NCBI RefSeq assembly: GCF_004348115.1 | Contig: NZ_QPFB01000001.1 | Span: 2,590,773 to 2,654,772, forward strand | DNA: 64,000 nucleotides | Reading direction: 5' to 3' | Source: Stenotrophomonas sp. ATCM1_4 | GTDB lineage: Bacteria > Pseudomonadota > Gammaproteobacteria > Xanthomonadales > Xanthomonadaceae | Made by a program: the position numbers and the translations under genes | In this document: piece after piece, positions 49,326 to 58,049 of the stretch | How the letters are laid out: every line of letters begins with the position of its first letter | Position numbering within the stretch: position 1 is the first letter of the stretch | Notes under the pieces: model-generated | What the model saw: only the letters and a program-made list of their open reading frames with translations | Told to the model about the DNA's origin: nothing | Database searches by the model: none

Positions 49326-49784
49326 ATGTCCCGATTCCCGCTGCTGCTGTTGTCCGCCGTGCTGTCATTGGCCGCCTGCTCGGCACAGGAAACCCCGCGC
49401 CCGGCCTCGCCGGTGCAGCCACAACCGGGGCATGCCGACCTGGGCAGCCTGCGCGTGCACTACAACCTGCTGCCCACGCTGGCCATGAACGAGGCAGTCG
49501 CCCGCAGCTATGGCGTCAACCGCGAAGCCGACCGCGCCCTGCTGGTGGTCGCGCTGCGCCAGCTCAGCAACGGTGAGGAGTTGCCGGCCGGCGGCAGCGT
49601 GCAGGCCACCGCGACCGACCTGTCCGGCCAACGCCAGCAGGTGCTGCTGCGTGAAGTCCGGACCGGCCCCTATACCGACCTGATCGGCGTGCTCGATGCC
49701 CATCCCCGCGACCAGCTGCGGCTGGAACTGCAGGTGGCTGCGCCAACCGCGCAAGGGACGGTGCGTTTCGCGCGAAATTTCTGA
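49326..49784 (+). CDS. DUF4426 family lipoprotein
   Basis: A 152-residue protein with a lipoprotein signal (LSLAAC, Cys18) and a DUF4426-like domain (VHYNLLPTLAMNEAVARSYGV). Function unknown; members are often next to proC and yggS in gammaproteobacteria, as here. Start at ATG 49326, with GGAGG just upstream. Confidence 0.78.
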   Translation: MSRFPLLLLSAVLSLAACSAQETPRPASPVQPQPGHADLGSLRVHYNLLPTLAMNEAVARSYGVNREADRALLVVALRQLSNGEELPAGGSVQATATDLSGQRQQVLLREVRTGPYTDLIGVLDAHPRDQLRLELQVAAPTAQGTVRFARNF

Positions 49785-49939
49785 ATCCGGCCGAAACCGG
49801 AAATGTGACGTCGGGGCCGGCCCGATGACATTGGCAGGACAAGGCCATGACCTATCGACCAGCCACCTTTTCCCTTCCACATCAATTGGATAGCAGGGCT
49901 TTCGGACAATACCCGGCGCCCCCTCCCTATTCACGGATG

Positions 49940-49993
49940 TTGATGCGCGTCAACACAAAGTCAAATTGACAGGGATTTGAGGCAAACCATACT
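49940..49993 (+). promoter_or_regulatory. FNR/Anr-like box and sigma-70 promoter upstream of the ABC-phosphatase fusion
   Basis: TTGATGCGCGTCAA (49940-49953) matches the FNR/Anr consensus TTGAT-N4-ATCAA at nine of ten fixed positions. Downstream lie TTGACA (49966-49971, perfect -35), a 16-base spacer and CATACT (49988-49993, four of six to the -10 consensus). The box centre would be near -53. Oxygen or nitrosative control is therefore possible. Confidence 0.55.
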
Positions 49994-50053
49994 GCCCGCC
50001 TTTCCCTCTTCCGCCCGCGCCCGCCGGATGCGGTCTGCGTCGGACAAGGTTCC

Positions 50054-51427
50054 ATGACCTCCCCTGTTCAAACTGCCGTCCCCTCGTTGCTGCAGCTGGA
50101 AGGCTGGGGCATGAGCCGTGGCCGCCGTACGGTGCTGGCCCACCTCGACCTGACCCTGGACGGCCCCGGCATCATGGTGCTGATGGGTCCCGGAGGCACC
50201 GGCAAGTCCTCGCTGCTGCAGGCACTGTCGGGCCAGCACAACGCCCACGGCGAACGCTGGGGGCGGCTGCTGTTCAACGGCGCACCGCTGGAGGCCGCGC
50301 AACGGCCGCCGGTGCTGGTCCACCAGCAGCCACGCGAACTGGGCTTCAGCGTGCAGGAAAACCTGGCCGCCGCGCTGCGCCAGCATCCCGGGGGCAGCCA
50401 GCACATCCTGCGCGAGGACATCGTCGCGCGCCTGCAGGCGCTGGCCGCCGACGCCCTGGTCGAGCACCTGTCGCACAGGGTCATCGACCTGCCGCGCGTG
50501 CTTGCCCGCCAGCTGGCCATCGTCCGCGCGGCCTTCAGCGGCAGCCCGCTGCTGCTGATCGACGAGCCCACCAGCGAACTGGAGCCGCACGAGGCCGAGG
50601 TCGTGCTCGGCCTGATCGAACGCCTGGGCCGTGACCATGCCTGCCTGGTCACCCTGCACCACCAGGGCCAGGCCCGCCGCATCGCCTCGCGGGTGATCCT
50701 GCTGGCCGGCGGCCACGTGCAGGTGGATGCCGACACGGCCGCCTTCTTCAGCAACGCCATGCAGCACCCGGTACTGGCGCAGTTCCTGCGCACCGGCAGC
50801 TGCCATGTGCCGGCGCCGGACGCGCGCGCCGAGGAACTGGCCGACAACGTGTCCCCCCCTGCCCCGCTGCAGGCCGCACCCTCAGCGGAGGTTGCGCCGC
50901 CACCCGCTCCGGCACCCGTCGTGCAACCGGTCCGCCTGCCGGCGACGCCGTCGCGCCGTGGCCCCAACGGCTTCCATTGGCTGGTACCCGGCAAGCTCGC
51001 CGGTTGCCCGATGCCGGGCGTGGTGTTCGCAGCCGACCACGACCTGGCCCTGTTGCGCGGCATGGGCGTCACCGTTCTGGTCAACCTGACCGAAAACCCG
51101 ATGCCCGACGCGCTGCTGGCCCCGCACGGCCTGCGCAGCTACCACCTGGGCATCGCCGACCGCGGCGCACCGCCGCTGCTGTGGGCCAAGCTGCTGCTGG
51201 CCAAGATCGAGGTGATGCTGCGCGAGGGCGAAGTCGTCGCCGTGCATTGCCTGGCCGGGCTCGGCCGCACCGGCATGGTGCTGGCGGCATGGCTGGTCCG
51301 CGAAGGGCTCACCGCCGACGAAGCGCTGCGCCGCCTGCGCACCCTGGAACCGGGCTTCGTGCAATCGCGCGAGCAGGAAGACCTGCTGCACGCCCTCGAA
51401 GAAAACCTGCTGATCCGCGCCTGCTGA
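50054..51427 (+). CDS. ABC-type ATPase fused to a dual-specificity/tyrosine phosphatase domain
   Basis: A 457-residue soluble protein. Domain 1 (about 14-235) is an ABC ATPase with Walker A GPGGTGKSS (45-53), a Q-loop near 91, Walker B LLLID-EP (166-172) and switch histidines at 202-203. The LSGGQ signature is replaced by a degenerate LPRVLARQL. A proline-rich linker (about 265-300) leads to a phosphatase domain (305-457) with HCLAGLGRTG (Cys399, Arg405) and a possible general acid at Asp369. No transporter membrane gene is nearby. The next gene is a small roadblock-like protein after 73 bases. The fusion suggests ATP-driven or ATP-gated signalling, not transport. Frame and motifs continuous, so not an annotation artefact. 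Confidence 0.8.
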   Translation: MTSPVQTAVPSLLQLEGWGMSRGRRTVLAHLDLTLDGPGIMVLMGPGGTGKSSLLQALSGQHNAHGERWGRLLFNGAPLEAAQRPPVLVHQQPRELGFSVQENLAAALRQHPGGSQHILREDIVARLQALAADALVEHLSHRVIDLPRVLARQLAIVRAAFSGSPLLLIDEPTSELEPHEAEVVLGLIERLGRDHACLVTLHHQGQARRIASRVILLAGGHVQVDADTAAFFSNAMQHPVLAQFLRTGSCHVPAPDARAEELADNVSPPAPLQAAPSAEVAPPPAPAPVVQPVRLPATPSRRGPNGFHWLVPGKLAGCPMPGVVFAADHDLALLRGMGVTVLVNLTENPMPDALLAPHGLRSYHLGIADRGAPPLLWAKLLLAKIEVMLREGEVVAVHCLAGLGRTGMVLAAWLVREGLTADEALRRLRTLEPGFVQSREQEDLLHALEENLLIRAC

Positions 51428-51500
51428 CCTTCCCTTTCCGCACGCGGGCCTCCCCGGCCCGCGCGCATTGCGTTTGCCTCCCCCTCAAGGAACCACCCCC

Positions 51501-51908
51501 ATGTCCCTCGATACCACCCTGCAACAGGCCGTTGCCTCCGTTCCCGAATGCGTGGCCGCCGGTTACGTCGACATCAGCTCCGGCATGCTGCTCTCGGTCC
51601 GTACCGTCGATTCGCATCCGCGCGAAGTGCTGGACCTGGTCGCCGCCGCCACCGCCGACCTGTACCAGGGCCCGAACATCCGCAGCATCGAGCAGATGTT
51701 CCGCCGCGCCCGCGGCCTGCAGGAACAGGAAGGCGCGCATTACTTCCAGGAAATCATCGTCAACAGCGAGAACCTGATCCACATCTTCATGCGCGGCAAG
51801 CGCTACCCGGACTACGTGATGGTGTTCGTCTGCCGCCGCACCGCCAACCTGGGCATGGCACTGACCCGCTCACGGCTTGCGATGCCGGGCATCGAAGCGG
51901 CCATCTGA
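51501..51908 (+). CDS. Small roadblock/LC7-like protein next to the ABC-phosphatase fusion
   Basis: A 135-residue soluble protein whose pattern (AGYVDISSGMLLSVRTVDSH, then a helix, then FQEIIVNSENLIHIFMRG and VMVFVCRRTANLGMAL) suggests a roadblock/LC7 or profilin-like fold. Such proteins often regulate small GTPases or act as adaptors. It lies directly after the ABC-phosphatase gene, before a strong terminator, so the two probably form an operon and may work together. Family call is tentative. Confidence 0.6.
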   Translation: MSLDTTLQQAVASVPECVAAGYVDISSGMLLSVRTVDSHPREVLDLVAAATADLYQGPNIRSIEQMFRRARGLQEQEGAHYFQEIIVNSENLIHIFMRGKRYPDYVMVFVCRRTANLGMALTRSRLAMPGIEAAI

Positions 51909-51920
51909 CCCGCTTGCGCA

Positions 51921-51954
51921 ACGAACAAGGCCACCGCGAGGTGGCCTTGTTCGT
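51921..51954. terminator. Strong bidirectional terminator with GCGA tetraloop
   Basis: ACGAACAAGGCCACC (51921-51935) pairs perfectly over 15 bases with GGTGGCCTTGTTCGT (51940-51954) around GCGA. It separates the convergent roadblock-like and lipase genes. Confidence 0.85.
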
Positions 51955-51974
51955 TGATGTCGGAGGTGGCGCGC

Positions 51975-53927
51975 TCAGTGCTGCACGCCGTCCACCTCGC
52001 GCAGGTCCTCGCGCAGGATGCGCCGCACTTCCAGCACCGCCTCCGGGGTTTCCTGCACGCTGTGGCCGGAGATCACCACCTTCTCCGACAGCGCGCCGTC
52101 CAGGTGCGCGCTCCAGTACGGCACCAGCCCGTCATCGGACTGCGCGGTGGGCACGTCGGCTTTGCGCTGGGCGATGATCGAGTGGTACTTCAGGCCCGGC
52201 GCGATCGGCAGGTCCGCCGACTTCCGGATGAAGGGGTCGCTGGCCTTGAGGTTCTCGATGCTGTTGCCGACCTGCGGTTCCTTCGGCTTCTTGCCGGCCT
52301 CGCCGGGCTCCTGCAGCTCCAGGAACACTTCGCCGAACTTGCCCAGGATGGTGAACGGCAACCGCACCAGCCGGCCGATCATCCGCCCCAACCGGTTGCC
52401 CGCCGCATCGGTGCCCTTGTGCGGGGACGCGATGAAGATCGCCCGTTCCACGTTCGGCTGCGGGGTGAAGTTCAGCAGCGGCCCGAGCCGGCCCTGCACC
52501 CGCGTCAGCCGGTCGCCCTCCAGCTTGAAGCGCTGCACCGCGTCGTTCCACAGCACATCGCCGGAACTGCTGAGCATCAGCCGCGCGATCACCCCGCCCA
52601 TGCTGTGGCCGATGAACACCATGTCATGCGTGGCCGGCGCGGTGCCGTTGGGGTCGAAGTGCTTCAAGGTCTGGTTGAACGCGTTGCTCACCGTGTACCG
52701 GTTCAACGCGATCGGCGCGTTGGTCGGGTAATACACCGACCACACCTGGTAGTGCCGGCGCATTTCCGGGTCGCCCATGATCTCGTTGGCCAGGTTCACC
52801 CATGCCTCCGGGCTGCTGGCCAACCCGTGCAGCATGAAGATGATGCGGCGGTTCGGGTCGTACGGCTGCATCAGGTAGATATGCGGCTCGCGGATGCCCT
52901 CGCCGCGGCCAAACAGCGTGCGCAACGACTCGGTGGCGAACCCCGATTGGGCAAGCCACACGCCGTAGGCGGCGGTGAAGTTCGCCGCCAGCGGCACTTC
53001 CTGCCCGCGCAACATGATGGTGCTGGTGAGGTCGGGCGAGTACGCCTCCAGGCGGATGTCGCGCGTGGCCAGTACTTCCTCCAGCGTGTCACCGCTGAAG
53101 TACAGCAGCGTGGTCGCGTTGATCGCCGGCATCTCGCTGAACACCGGCAGGGTCGGCCCGCCCTCGCCTTCCACCGGCACCGCCAGTGGCGCTTTCTCCA
53201 GCACCACCACCAGCTCGGCACCGAAGCCATCGCGACGGTAGGAACTGCGCAGGCCGGCAAAGCTCACCGACGAGGCGGCCACCAGTTGGCTGGGGATGCC
53301 GGTCAGGTTGAGCTGGTCGAACTCGCTGCGGATGGTCCAGCGGTCCACCTGCACCGGCTTGGTCAGGTCCTCGCCTTCCAGCGCCCGCGCCTTGCTGCGC
53401 TGGAACACCACCGACGAGGCCTGCTCGGTGGCGTAGTTGTAGTAGTCACGCACCTGGGTGAGGCGGTCTTCCAGTGCCCGTTGCGCCGGCGTGCGGCCAC
53501 TGAAGAACAGGTACGCATACGAATAGCGCGCCGTTTCCAGCCAGGCGTCCAGTGCCGCGGGCGACAGCTCCGGCGGCTGCCCGGGCTTGGACTTGGGCGT
53601 GACCGCCAGGGCCTCCTGCATCCACAGCTCGGCCAGCGTCGAGAGCCGTTGCTCGGTCTGCAGCCCGTCGATGGTCGCCACGGTCTGCCGGCAGGCCGGC
53701 AGGTCCTTGCCGCAGGCACCGGCGGTCAGGCCGATCACCGACAGCGCTTCCTGCGACAGCGCGCTGAGCTTGCCGTCGGTCAGGATGTCGCCGCGCTTGA
53801 GCGCCACGTGGTCGGTGGCGGTGACCGACTTCATCTTCACCATCGCGCAGCCGCTGGACAGCAGCAGCGCCGCGACCGCCATCACCGGCAGCAGCCGGCG
53901 CATCCATGCTTGCGCAGTGGGACTCAT
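51975..53927 (-). CDS. Alpha/beta hydrolase lipoprotein (lipase/esterase-like)
   Basis: A 650-residue protein with a lipoprotein signal (LLLSSGC, Cys27), so probably membrane-anchored. The C-terminal half is an alpha/beta hydrolase with the oxyanion region IIFMLHGLASSPEAW, nucleophile motif GHSMGG, an Asp in SDDGLVPYW and a His near SGHSVQ. The N-terminal 300 residues are unassigned. A triacylglycerol-lipase or esterase role is likely, substrate unknown. Overlaps by four bases with the DUF4105 gene upstream, so the two are co-translated. Confidence 0.82.
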   Translation of the reverse strand: MSPTAQAWMRRLLPVMAVAALLLSSGCAMVKMKSVTATDHVALKRGDILTDGKLSALSQEALSVIGLTAGACGKDLPACRQTVATIDGLQTEQRLSTLAELWMQEALAVTPKSKPGQPPELSPAALDAWLETARYSYAYLFFSGRTPAQRALEDRLTQVRDYYNYATEQASSVVFQRSKARALEGEDLTKPVQVDRWTIRSEFDQLNLTGIPSQLVAASSVSFAGLRSSYRRDGFGAELVVVLEKAPLAVPVEGEGGPTLPVFSEMPAINATTLLYFSGDTLEEVLATRDIRLEAYSPDLTSTIMLRGQEVPLAANFTAAYGVWLAQSGFATESLRTLFGRGEGIREPHIYLMQPYDPNRRIIFMLHGLASSPEAWVNLANEIMGDPEMRRHYQVWSVYYPTNAPIALNRYTVSNAFNQTLKHFDPNGTAPATHDMVFIGHSMGGVIARLMLSSSGDVLWNDAVQRFKLEGDRLTRVQGRLGPLLNFTPQPNVERAIFIASPHKGTDAAGNRLGRMIGRLVRLPFTILGKFGEVFLELQEPGEAGKKPKEPQVGNSIENLKASDPFIRKSADLPIAPGLKYHSIIAQRKADVPTAQSDDGLVPYWSAHLDGALSEKVVISGHSVQETPEAVLEVRRILREDLREVDGVQH

Positions 53928-54949
53928 GGAACGTTTCCTTGGGGGGGGATGCCGGGTACGCCCTGGCGTATCCGTGCCGAGAAATCGGGGCCATCATCGG
54001 CCTGGCGTGCCCGCTGGGTGATGCGGCCAAGCCGGTGCAGGTGTTCGTAGGGAACACCCGGGGTCAGCCCGCCGACATCCTGCGCATATTCGGCCAGGTA
54101 GCCGGAGGCCAACAAGCGGTAATCCAGCGGCAGGCCCGGCACGATGCGGCGCATCAGCTCGAACACCACCGTGGTGCAGTTGCTGGTAAGCGTGTTGTAG
54201 AACGCCGGGGCCTGCTCCAGCGCCTGCCCGCGCTCCACGTAGAAACGCAACAGCTCGCGCATCTTCTCCGGTGTCAGCCCCTGCAACCGGTACAGGTAGA
54301 CATCCTCGCCGCGCACGTTGCTGCGCACCTGCACGATGTCGCGCTCGTCCGAGGCCACCAGCACCGCCTCGAACTTGCGGAAGAACCCGCCCAGCGCCGA
54401 GAACGACTCCCCCTGCTCCTTGCGGATCTCCAGCGAGAACACCAGCTGCCGGCCATCGGCGAAGCCGAAGGACACCAGCGTGTGGGCGATGGCCGGGCCC
54501 ATCCAGTAGGACAGGATCATGTCCACCGACTGCACCTGCGACAGGTCGTACTCGCGCCGCTCCCAGCGCACGTCGTAATCGGTCTTGCTGCGCCACTGGA
54601 AGTCGCGCACGTTGTCGATCACCAGCCGGTCGCCCTCGATGCGCGCGTGCAGCGGCTGGGCCACGTCGTCGGCCCAGTCACGGTCCTGCAGCGGGGTGAT
54701 GGTCGACCACCACGCCAGCATCAGCGCGAACACCGCGCCGAACACCGCCAGCGAATGCCAGCGCCGCCGGGGCGAAAAGCTGGCGCGTACCGCCCATACG
54801 CTGGGCACGCACCACACCAGGATCGCCACCACCCGCGCCACCACGCCCCCGGGGAACTGGTACCACAGCGCGAAGCCGCCCCAGATACCCACCAACAGGC
54901 AACACAGCGCCAACAACGCTCCGCCCACACCTCCCAACACGCGGCGCAT
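53924..54949 (-). CDS. DUF4105 membrane protein
   Basis: About 341 residues from ATG 54949, with three N-terminal membrane helices and a periplasmic DUF4105-like domain. The block FYNTLTSNCTTVVFELMR contains the conserved Asn-Cys-Thr of this family. DUF4105 looks papain-like (NlpC-type) in its conserved Cys, so an acyl or peptide-bond activity is possible but unproven. Coupled to the lipase-like gene; a start 48 bases upstream is possible. Confidence 0.8.
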   Translation of the reverse strand: MRRVLGGVGGALLALCCLLVGIWGGFALWYQFPGGVVARVVAILVWCVPSVWAVRASFSPRRRWHSLAVFGAVFALMLAWWSTITPLQDRDWADDVAQPLHARIEGDRLVIDNVRDFQWRSKTDYDVRWERREYDLSQVQSVDMILSYWMGPAIAHTLVSFGFADGRQLVFSLEIRKEQGESFSALGGFFRKFEAVLVASDERDIVQVRSNVRGEDVYLYRLQGLTPEKMRELLRFYVERGQALEQAPAFYNTLTSNCTTVVFELMRRIVPGLPLDYRLLASGYLAEYAQDVGGLTPGVPYEHLHRLGRITQRARQADDGPDFSARIRQGVPGIPPQGNVP

Positions 54950-55254
54950 GCGCTGCTTCCCTTCCTGGACCACACCCACCTCCGCACGACCGTGCACTGG
55001 CTATCGGCGGCTACCCACCGCCCTGGAATACCCTGCCCGCCAGGCCAGGGACACCGGCCCCTCGCGGGCGGGCGTAAAGATAGCCTGCTGAATGCGGAAA
55101 GCCGAGTGAAACCGCCCCGGGCCCTGCCCGCCGAACGGGAACCGGTGTCCCTGACCCGGAGGCCGGGACGAAACAACGGCCATTCCCCTCGCAGCGCAGC
55201 CCGGATAAACCCGGCGCAGCGGGACCGGCAATCCCGCGGCGCACCTCGCCCCGG
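54950..55254. other. Intergenic region without a recognisable gene
   Basis: GC-rich, with no protein-like open frame. A hairpin GCGGGA/TCCCGC at 55219-55237 lies past the stop of the leftward GNAT gene and may be its terminator. Nothing else seen. Confidence 0.5.
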
Positions 55255-55674
55255 TTAGCGCCGCAGGTACGCCATTCCCACCGACCGCGGGGCGGTAAGG
55301 ACAAACCCGAACTGCGCATACAGGTCCTGCGCCTGCCCGTCGGCGATCAAACTGACGTAACCGCTGGCCGGCACCTCGGCCTCGATGTACTTCATGATCT
55401 CGCCCATGATCCGCTTGCCCAGCCCCTGCCCCTGGTGCGCGGGCAGCACCGCGATATCCACCACCTGGTAGAAGCAGCCGCCATCACCGATCACCCGCCC
55501 CATCCCGATCACCTCATCGCCGTGCAACACCTGCACCGCGAACAAGGTATTGGGCAAGCCGCGCTCGGCCGCCGCATCGCTCTTGGCACTCAACCCGGCA
55601 CCCACCCGAAGCGCGCGGTACGTCTGCACCGAAGGCGTCTGCAGCAGGCAGGAATAGGAAGCCGAAGGATTCAT
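55255..55674 (-). CDS. GNAT-family N-acetyltransferase
   Basis: A 139-residue acetyltransferase with the acetyl-CoA motif VLPAHQGQGLGKRIMGEIM and the preceding strand YQVVDIAVL. Substrate unknown. Single gene at the edge of a small accessory patch. Confidence 0.85.
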   Translation of the reverse strand: MNPSASYSCLLQTPSVQTYRALRVGAGLSAKSDAAAERGLPNTLFAVQVLHGDEVIGMGRVIGDGGCFYQVVDIAVLPAHQGQGLGKRIMGEIMKYIEAEVPASGYVSLIADGQAQDLYAQFGFVLTAPRSVGMAYLRR

Positions 55675-55973
55675 TCATTGCACTCGCGATTGGAGAAAGA
55701 CGGAGATGCAAGTAGACGCCGACTGGCGCCTGAAGTCGATGTGACGTCGGTGGGGCGCCAAGCCTAGCGCCCAGCACCACTCGTTCGAGGGAACGCACGG
55801 CACCCGGACGCTCTACGTTCCGAGCACGCGGCCAGCAAGTCAGCGTGGGCGCCTCGCACCTGCCTGCGTCATGGCACCCCTGCGCTGCGCTTGCCGGCAA
55901 CGCCACCCGCCGACACTGGCCAGGCGGTTTCAACACGACAGTCCGCCGCAGACCAGCAGGGTGACGCCGCATT
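55675..55973. other. Intergenic region without a recognisable gene
   Basis: About 300 bases with no credible open frame, repeat of the known families or clear promoter. Possibly decayed coding DNA at the edge of the accessory patch. Confidence 0.4.
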
Positions 55974-56414
55974 TCAGTGGATATTCGGCCCTTGGATCCC
56001 GTCCTCCAGCCACGCCTCGATCTGCGGCAACAACGCAACAACGGAGGCCGCCAACTGGTCGTACCGGCTTTGCTCGCTGCCGAAATCCTTGAAACTGAAG
56101 CCGCGGAAATCCTTGTGCTGCTCGGTATCGATCAAGCGCTTTCTCAACAGCGGGTCCGTCTCGAACACCCTCTTCGGCGCTTCGCCGGACTCCGGATCAA
56201 CCCAAGCCGCGGGAACGCGGCTGAACTCCAGGATGAAGCTACCGCCATACGTCCAGTACTGGATCGACAGGAAGTCGCGATGAGCGTCACTGGCGCGAAC
56301 GAAGTGAGCCACGCCGCTGCCGCCGAAGCCGAGTTGGCGCAATGCGGGCAGCAGGACTTTCTTGATTGAAATAGCCATCAGTTGGCCGGGGGTTTTCACG
56401 CAGTCGTATCCCTT
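55974..56414 (-). CDS. DUF4304 family protein
   Basis: About 146 residues with the DUF4304 pattern (ISIKKVLLPALRQLGFGGSG, FLSIQYWTYGGSFILEFSRV, FRGFSFKDFGSEQSRYDQLA). Function unknown; such proteins often occur in polymorphic-toxin or accessory regions as possible immunity or helper proteins. Start uncertain: Met at 56432 or 56414. Confidence 0.7.
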   Translation of the reverse strand, partial: KGYDCVKTPGQLMAISIKKVLLPALRQLGFGGSGVAHFVRASDAHRDFLSIQYWTYGGSFILEFSRVPAAWVDPESGEAPKRVFETDPLLRKRLIDTEQHKDFRGFSFKDFGSEQSRYDQLAASVVALLPQIEAWLEDGIQGPNIH

Positions 56415-56505
56415 CATGAACCATTGCCACAATCAGCCCCCGGTACAGGCGCCCTTGCCAACATGAACCTGGCTCTGCCCCCTGTTCCCGGAAACAAATC
56501 GCCCC

Positions 56506-56925
56506 TCAGTTTTCCGACGGCCCCTTCAGCTCGATCGTGTTCCCATCCGGGTCGAGGAAGTACAGCGAAAGGCCATCGCCCTCGGCACCGAAATTGACCT
56601 CGGCCTTGCCCACCGCCGAGACGCCGTGCTGTTCAAGGTGAGCGACAAGGCTGGCCTCATCGAACGGCGCGATGCGCAGGCACAGATGATCGACATTCCG
56701 CCCCTCCTTCCCGGCCGCCGCGCCACCGCGCGACCCCAGCGGACCGTCCAGGCTCACCAGGTCGATCATCGACGCACCGGCACGCAGATGGACAAGCCCC
56801 AGATGCTCACGCCGCCGGACAACCTCGCAACCGAGCACGGCCCAGTAGAAACCAATGCTCCGCTCCAGGTCACTCACCCGGAACACCACGTGATCGATTC
56901 GCTGCACGACAAAGGGGTTTGGCAT
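56506..56925 (-). CDS. VOC-family (glyoxalase/dioxygenase-like) protein
   Basis: A 139-residue vicinal-oxygen-chelate protein with two beta-alpha-beta-beta-beta modules. The blocks QRIDHVVFRVSDLERSIGFYW, RNVDHLCLRIAPF and LSLYFLDPDGNTIELKGP hold the expected metal-ligand positions (His and Glu). ATG 56925 gives the normal size. Substrate unknown. Confidence 0.85.
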   Translation of the reverse strand: MPNPFVVQRIDHVVFRVSDLERSIGFYWAVLGCEVVRRREHLGLVHLRAGASMIDLVSLDGPLGSRGGAAAGKEGRNVDHLCLRIAPFDEASLVAHLEQHGVSAVGKAEVNFGAEGDGLSLYFLDPDGNTIELKGPSEN

Positions 56926-57076
56926 GGAAGGCTCCTGTGGGGGCCATTCTGCACGGTTCCAGTTCGGAACGTCATTCAGCAAGACATAGTTCTGTCCAAC
57001 GTTCTCAACCCTCTCCAGCACACCGACCAGCCTGCGTCGTTCGCAGGGACTCGAGCAGATACCGGCACGTCATTAC

Positions 57077-57244
57077 ATGCGCGCGGACGCGGCATTCAAG
57101 ATTCTTCCATATCAGCACGTCCGCATCGGCGAAGTTGGCAAGAAACAGACGAATAATGACAACGCGGCAGTCATTGCGCGTGGTCGTCACAAATTCGCGA
57201 CCAAAGCGCCGCCGGAGTTGAAGGTGGTACGCAACGGCGAATAG
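57077..57244 (+). CDS. Possible 55-residue small protein
   Basis: An open frame from ATG 57077 has balanced, protein-like composition (AAFKILPYQHVRIGEVGKK, HKFATKAPPELKVV), unlike neighbouring shadow frames. No ribosome site or family is clear. It could be a remnant of a larger gene in the accessory patch. Confidence 0.25.
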   Translation: MRADAAFKILPYQHVRIGEVGKKQTNNDNAAVIARGRHKFATKAPPELKVVRNGE

Positions 57245-57410
57245 CGCACGATGTAGAAGGGGATCGGCTGGCGAGTGCCTCCGTGAACAAAACCCCGGCA
57301 GCGGAAGCGACATAGGAAATCGCGAAACCGCGTCTAGCCAAAATTGGTCACGGTCAAGATGGACAGAAGTTTCGCAACGTTGCCAAGGCGCTGCCGGGGC
57401 CTTTCCTATT
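57245..57410. other. Intergenic region, lower GC, no gene seen
   Basis: This stretch, together with 56926-57076, holds no convincing gene. Base composition is closer to 55 percent GC than the surroundings, in line with the accessory character of 57-58 kb. Confidence 0.4.
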
Positions 57411-58049
57411 CTAGGCTTGGTGCATGCAGTCTGACATCGCATTGCGTGTCGCTAGAAGCTGGTTGCTCCTAACTGGTTCATTGGCGACGTGGGCAAGCAA
57501 CTGCGCGGCAATGTAGGAGAGCGAGTTTGTTGTTCTGAGCATCCAAGCCAACAACTCAGGTTCAAAGCCGTCAAGCGATCTGACCATAAGCCTCAAACCG
57601 CCATGCGTATATGAATTCAGAGCATCCCACGCTCGCTCCTTCAACGCCGACAGCGATTGTGCAAGCACGCGCTCCGCAGGCGACGCGGCCAGTTCCTCAA
57701 GCATTTTGTAGACATTGGGAAACTCAGCCGGCTCTTTCCGAGAATTGCTACCCGGCTGTGACCCGAACGAATCAATCCATATATCGGGCGCAGCGTAGAA
57801 CACCCATGACCCTCGCAGCACGGCCTCATATTGCAACCGCACAAGCGCCAAAGCTGACGTTGGATTGTCAACGGATAAGAGGTGCTGAAAAGCAGAACCA
57901 TGCTCTAACGCAATGTGTCCATAGGAGAATGCAGCATTGTTGCGCGCACCGGGCGGAATAGCGCGCTCTGTTTCATCTTGCAATACGATGCGCAGCGCAT
58001 TGTGAAAGGTGTCAGACCTATCAAGCAGCACGGCAATATCTTTGATCAC
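57411..58049 (-). CDS. DUF6988-like hypothetical protein
   Basis: A 212-residue, mainly helical soluble protein (FHNALRIVLQDETERAIPPG, LALVRLQYEAVLRGSWVFYAA, DALNSYTHGGLRLMVRS). It resembles a family of unknown function seen in scattered Xanthomonadaceae. Codon use is clearly less GC-rich than its neighbours, which suggests transfer. No partner gene is evident. Confidence 0.65.
   Translation of the reverse strand: MIKDIAVLLDRSDTFHNALRIVLQDETERAIPPGARNNAAFSYGHIALEHGSAFQHLLSVDNPTSALALVRLQYEAVLRGSWVFYAAPDIWIDSFGSQPGSNSRKEPAEFPNVYKMLEELAASPAERVLAQSLSALKERAWDALNSYTHGGLRLMVRSLDGFEPELLAWMLRTTNSLSYIAAQLLAHVANEPVRSNQLLATRNAMSDCMHQA

Noticed and set aside
57005..57442. Minus-strand 145-codon open frame over 57.0-57.4 kb
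   Set aside because: It overlaps the start side of the DUF6988-like gene's 3' end and opposes a better small frame; composition is Arg/Cys-rich and no start signal is visible.
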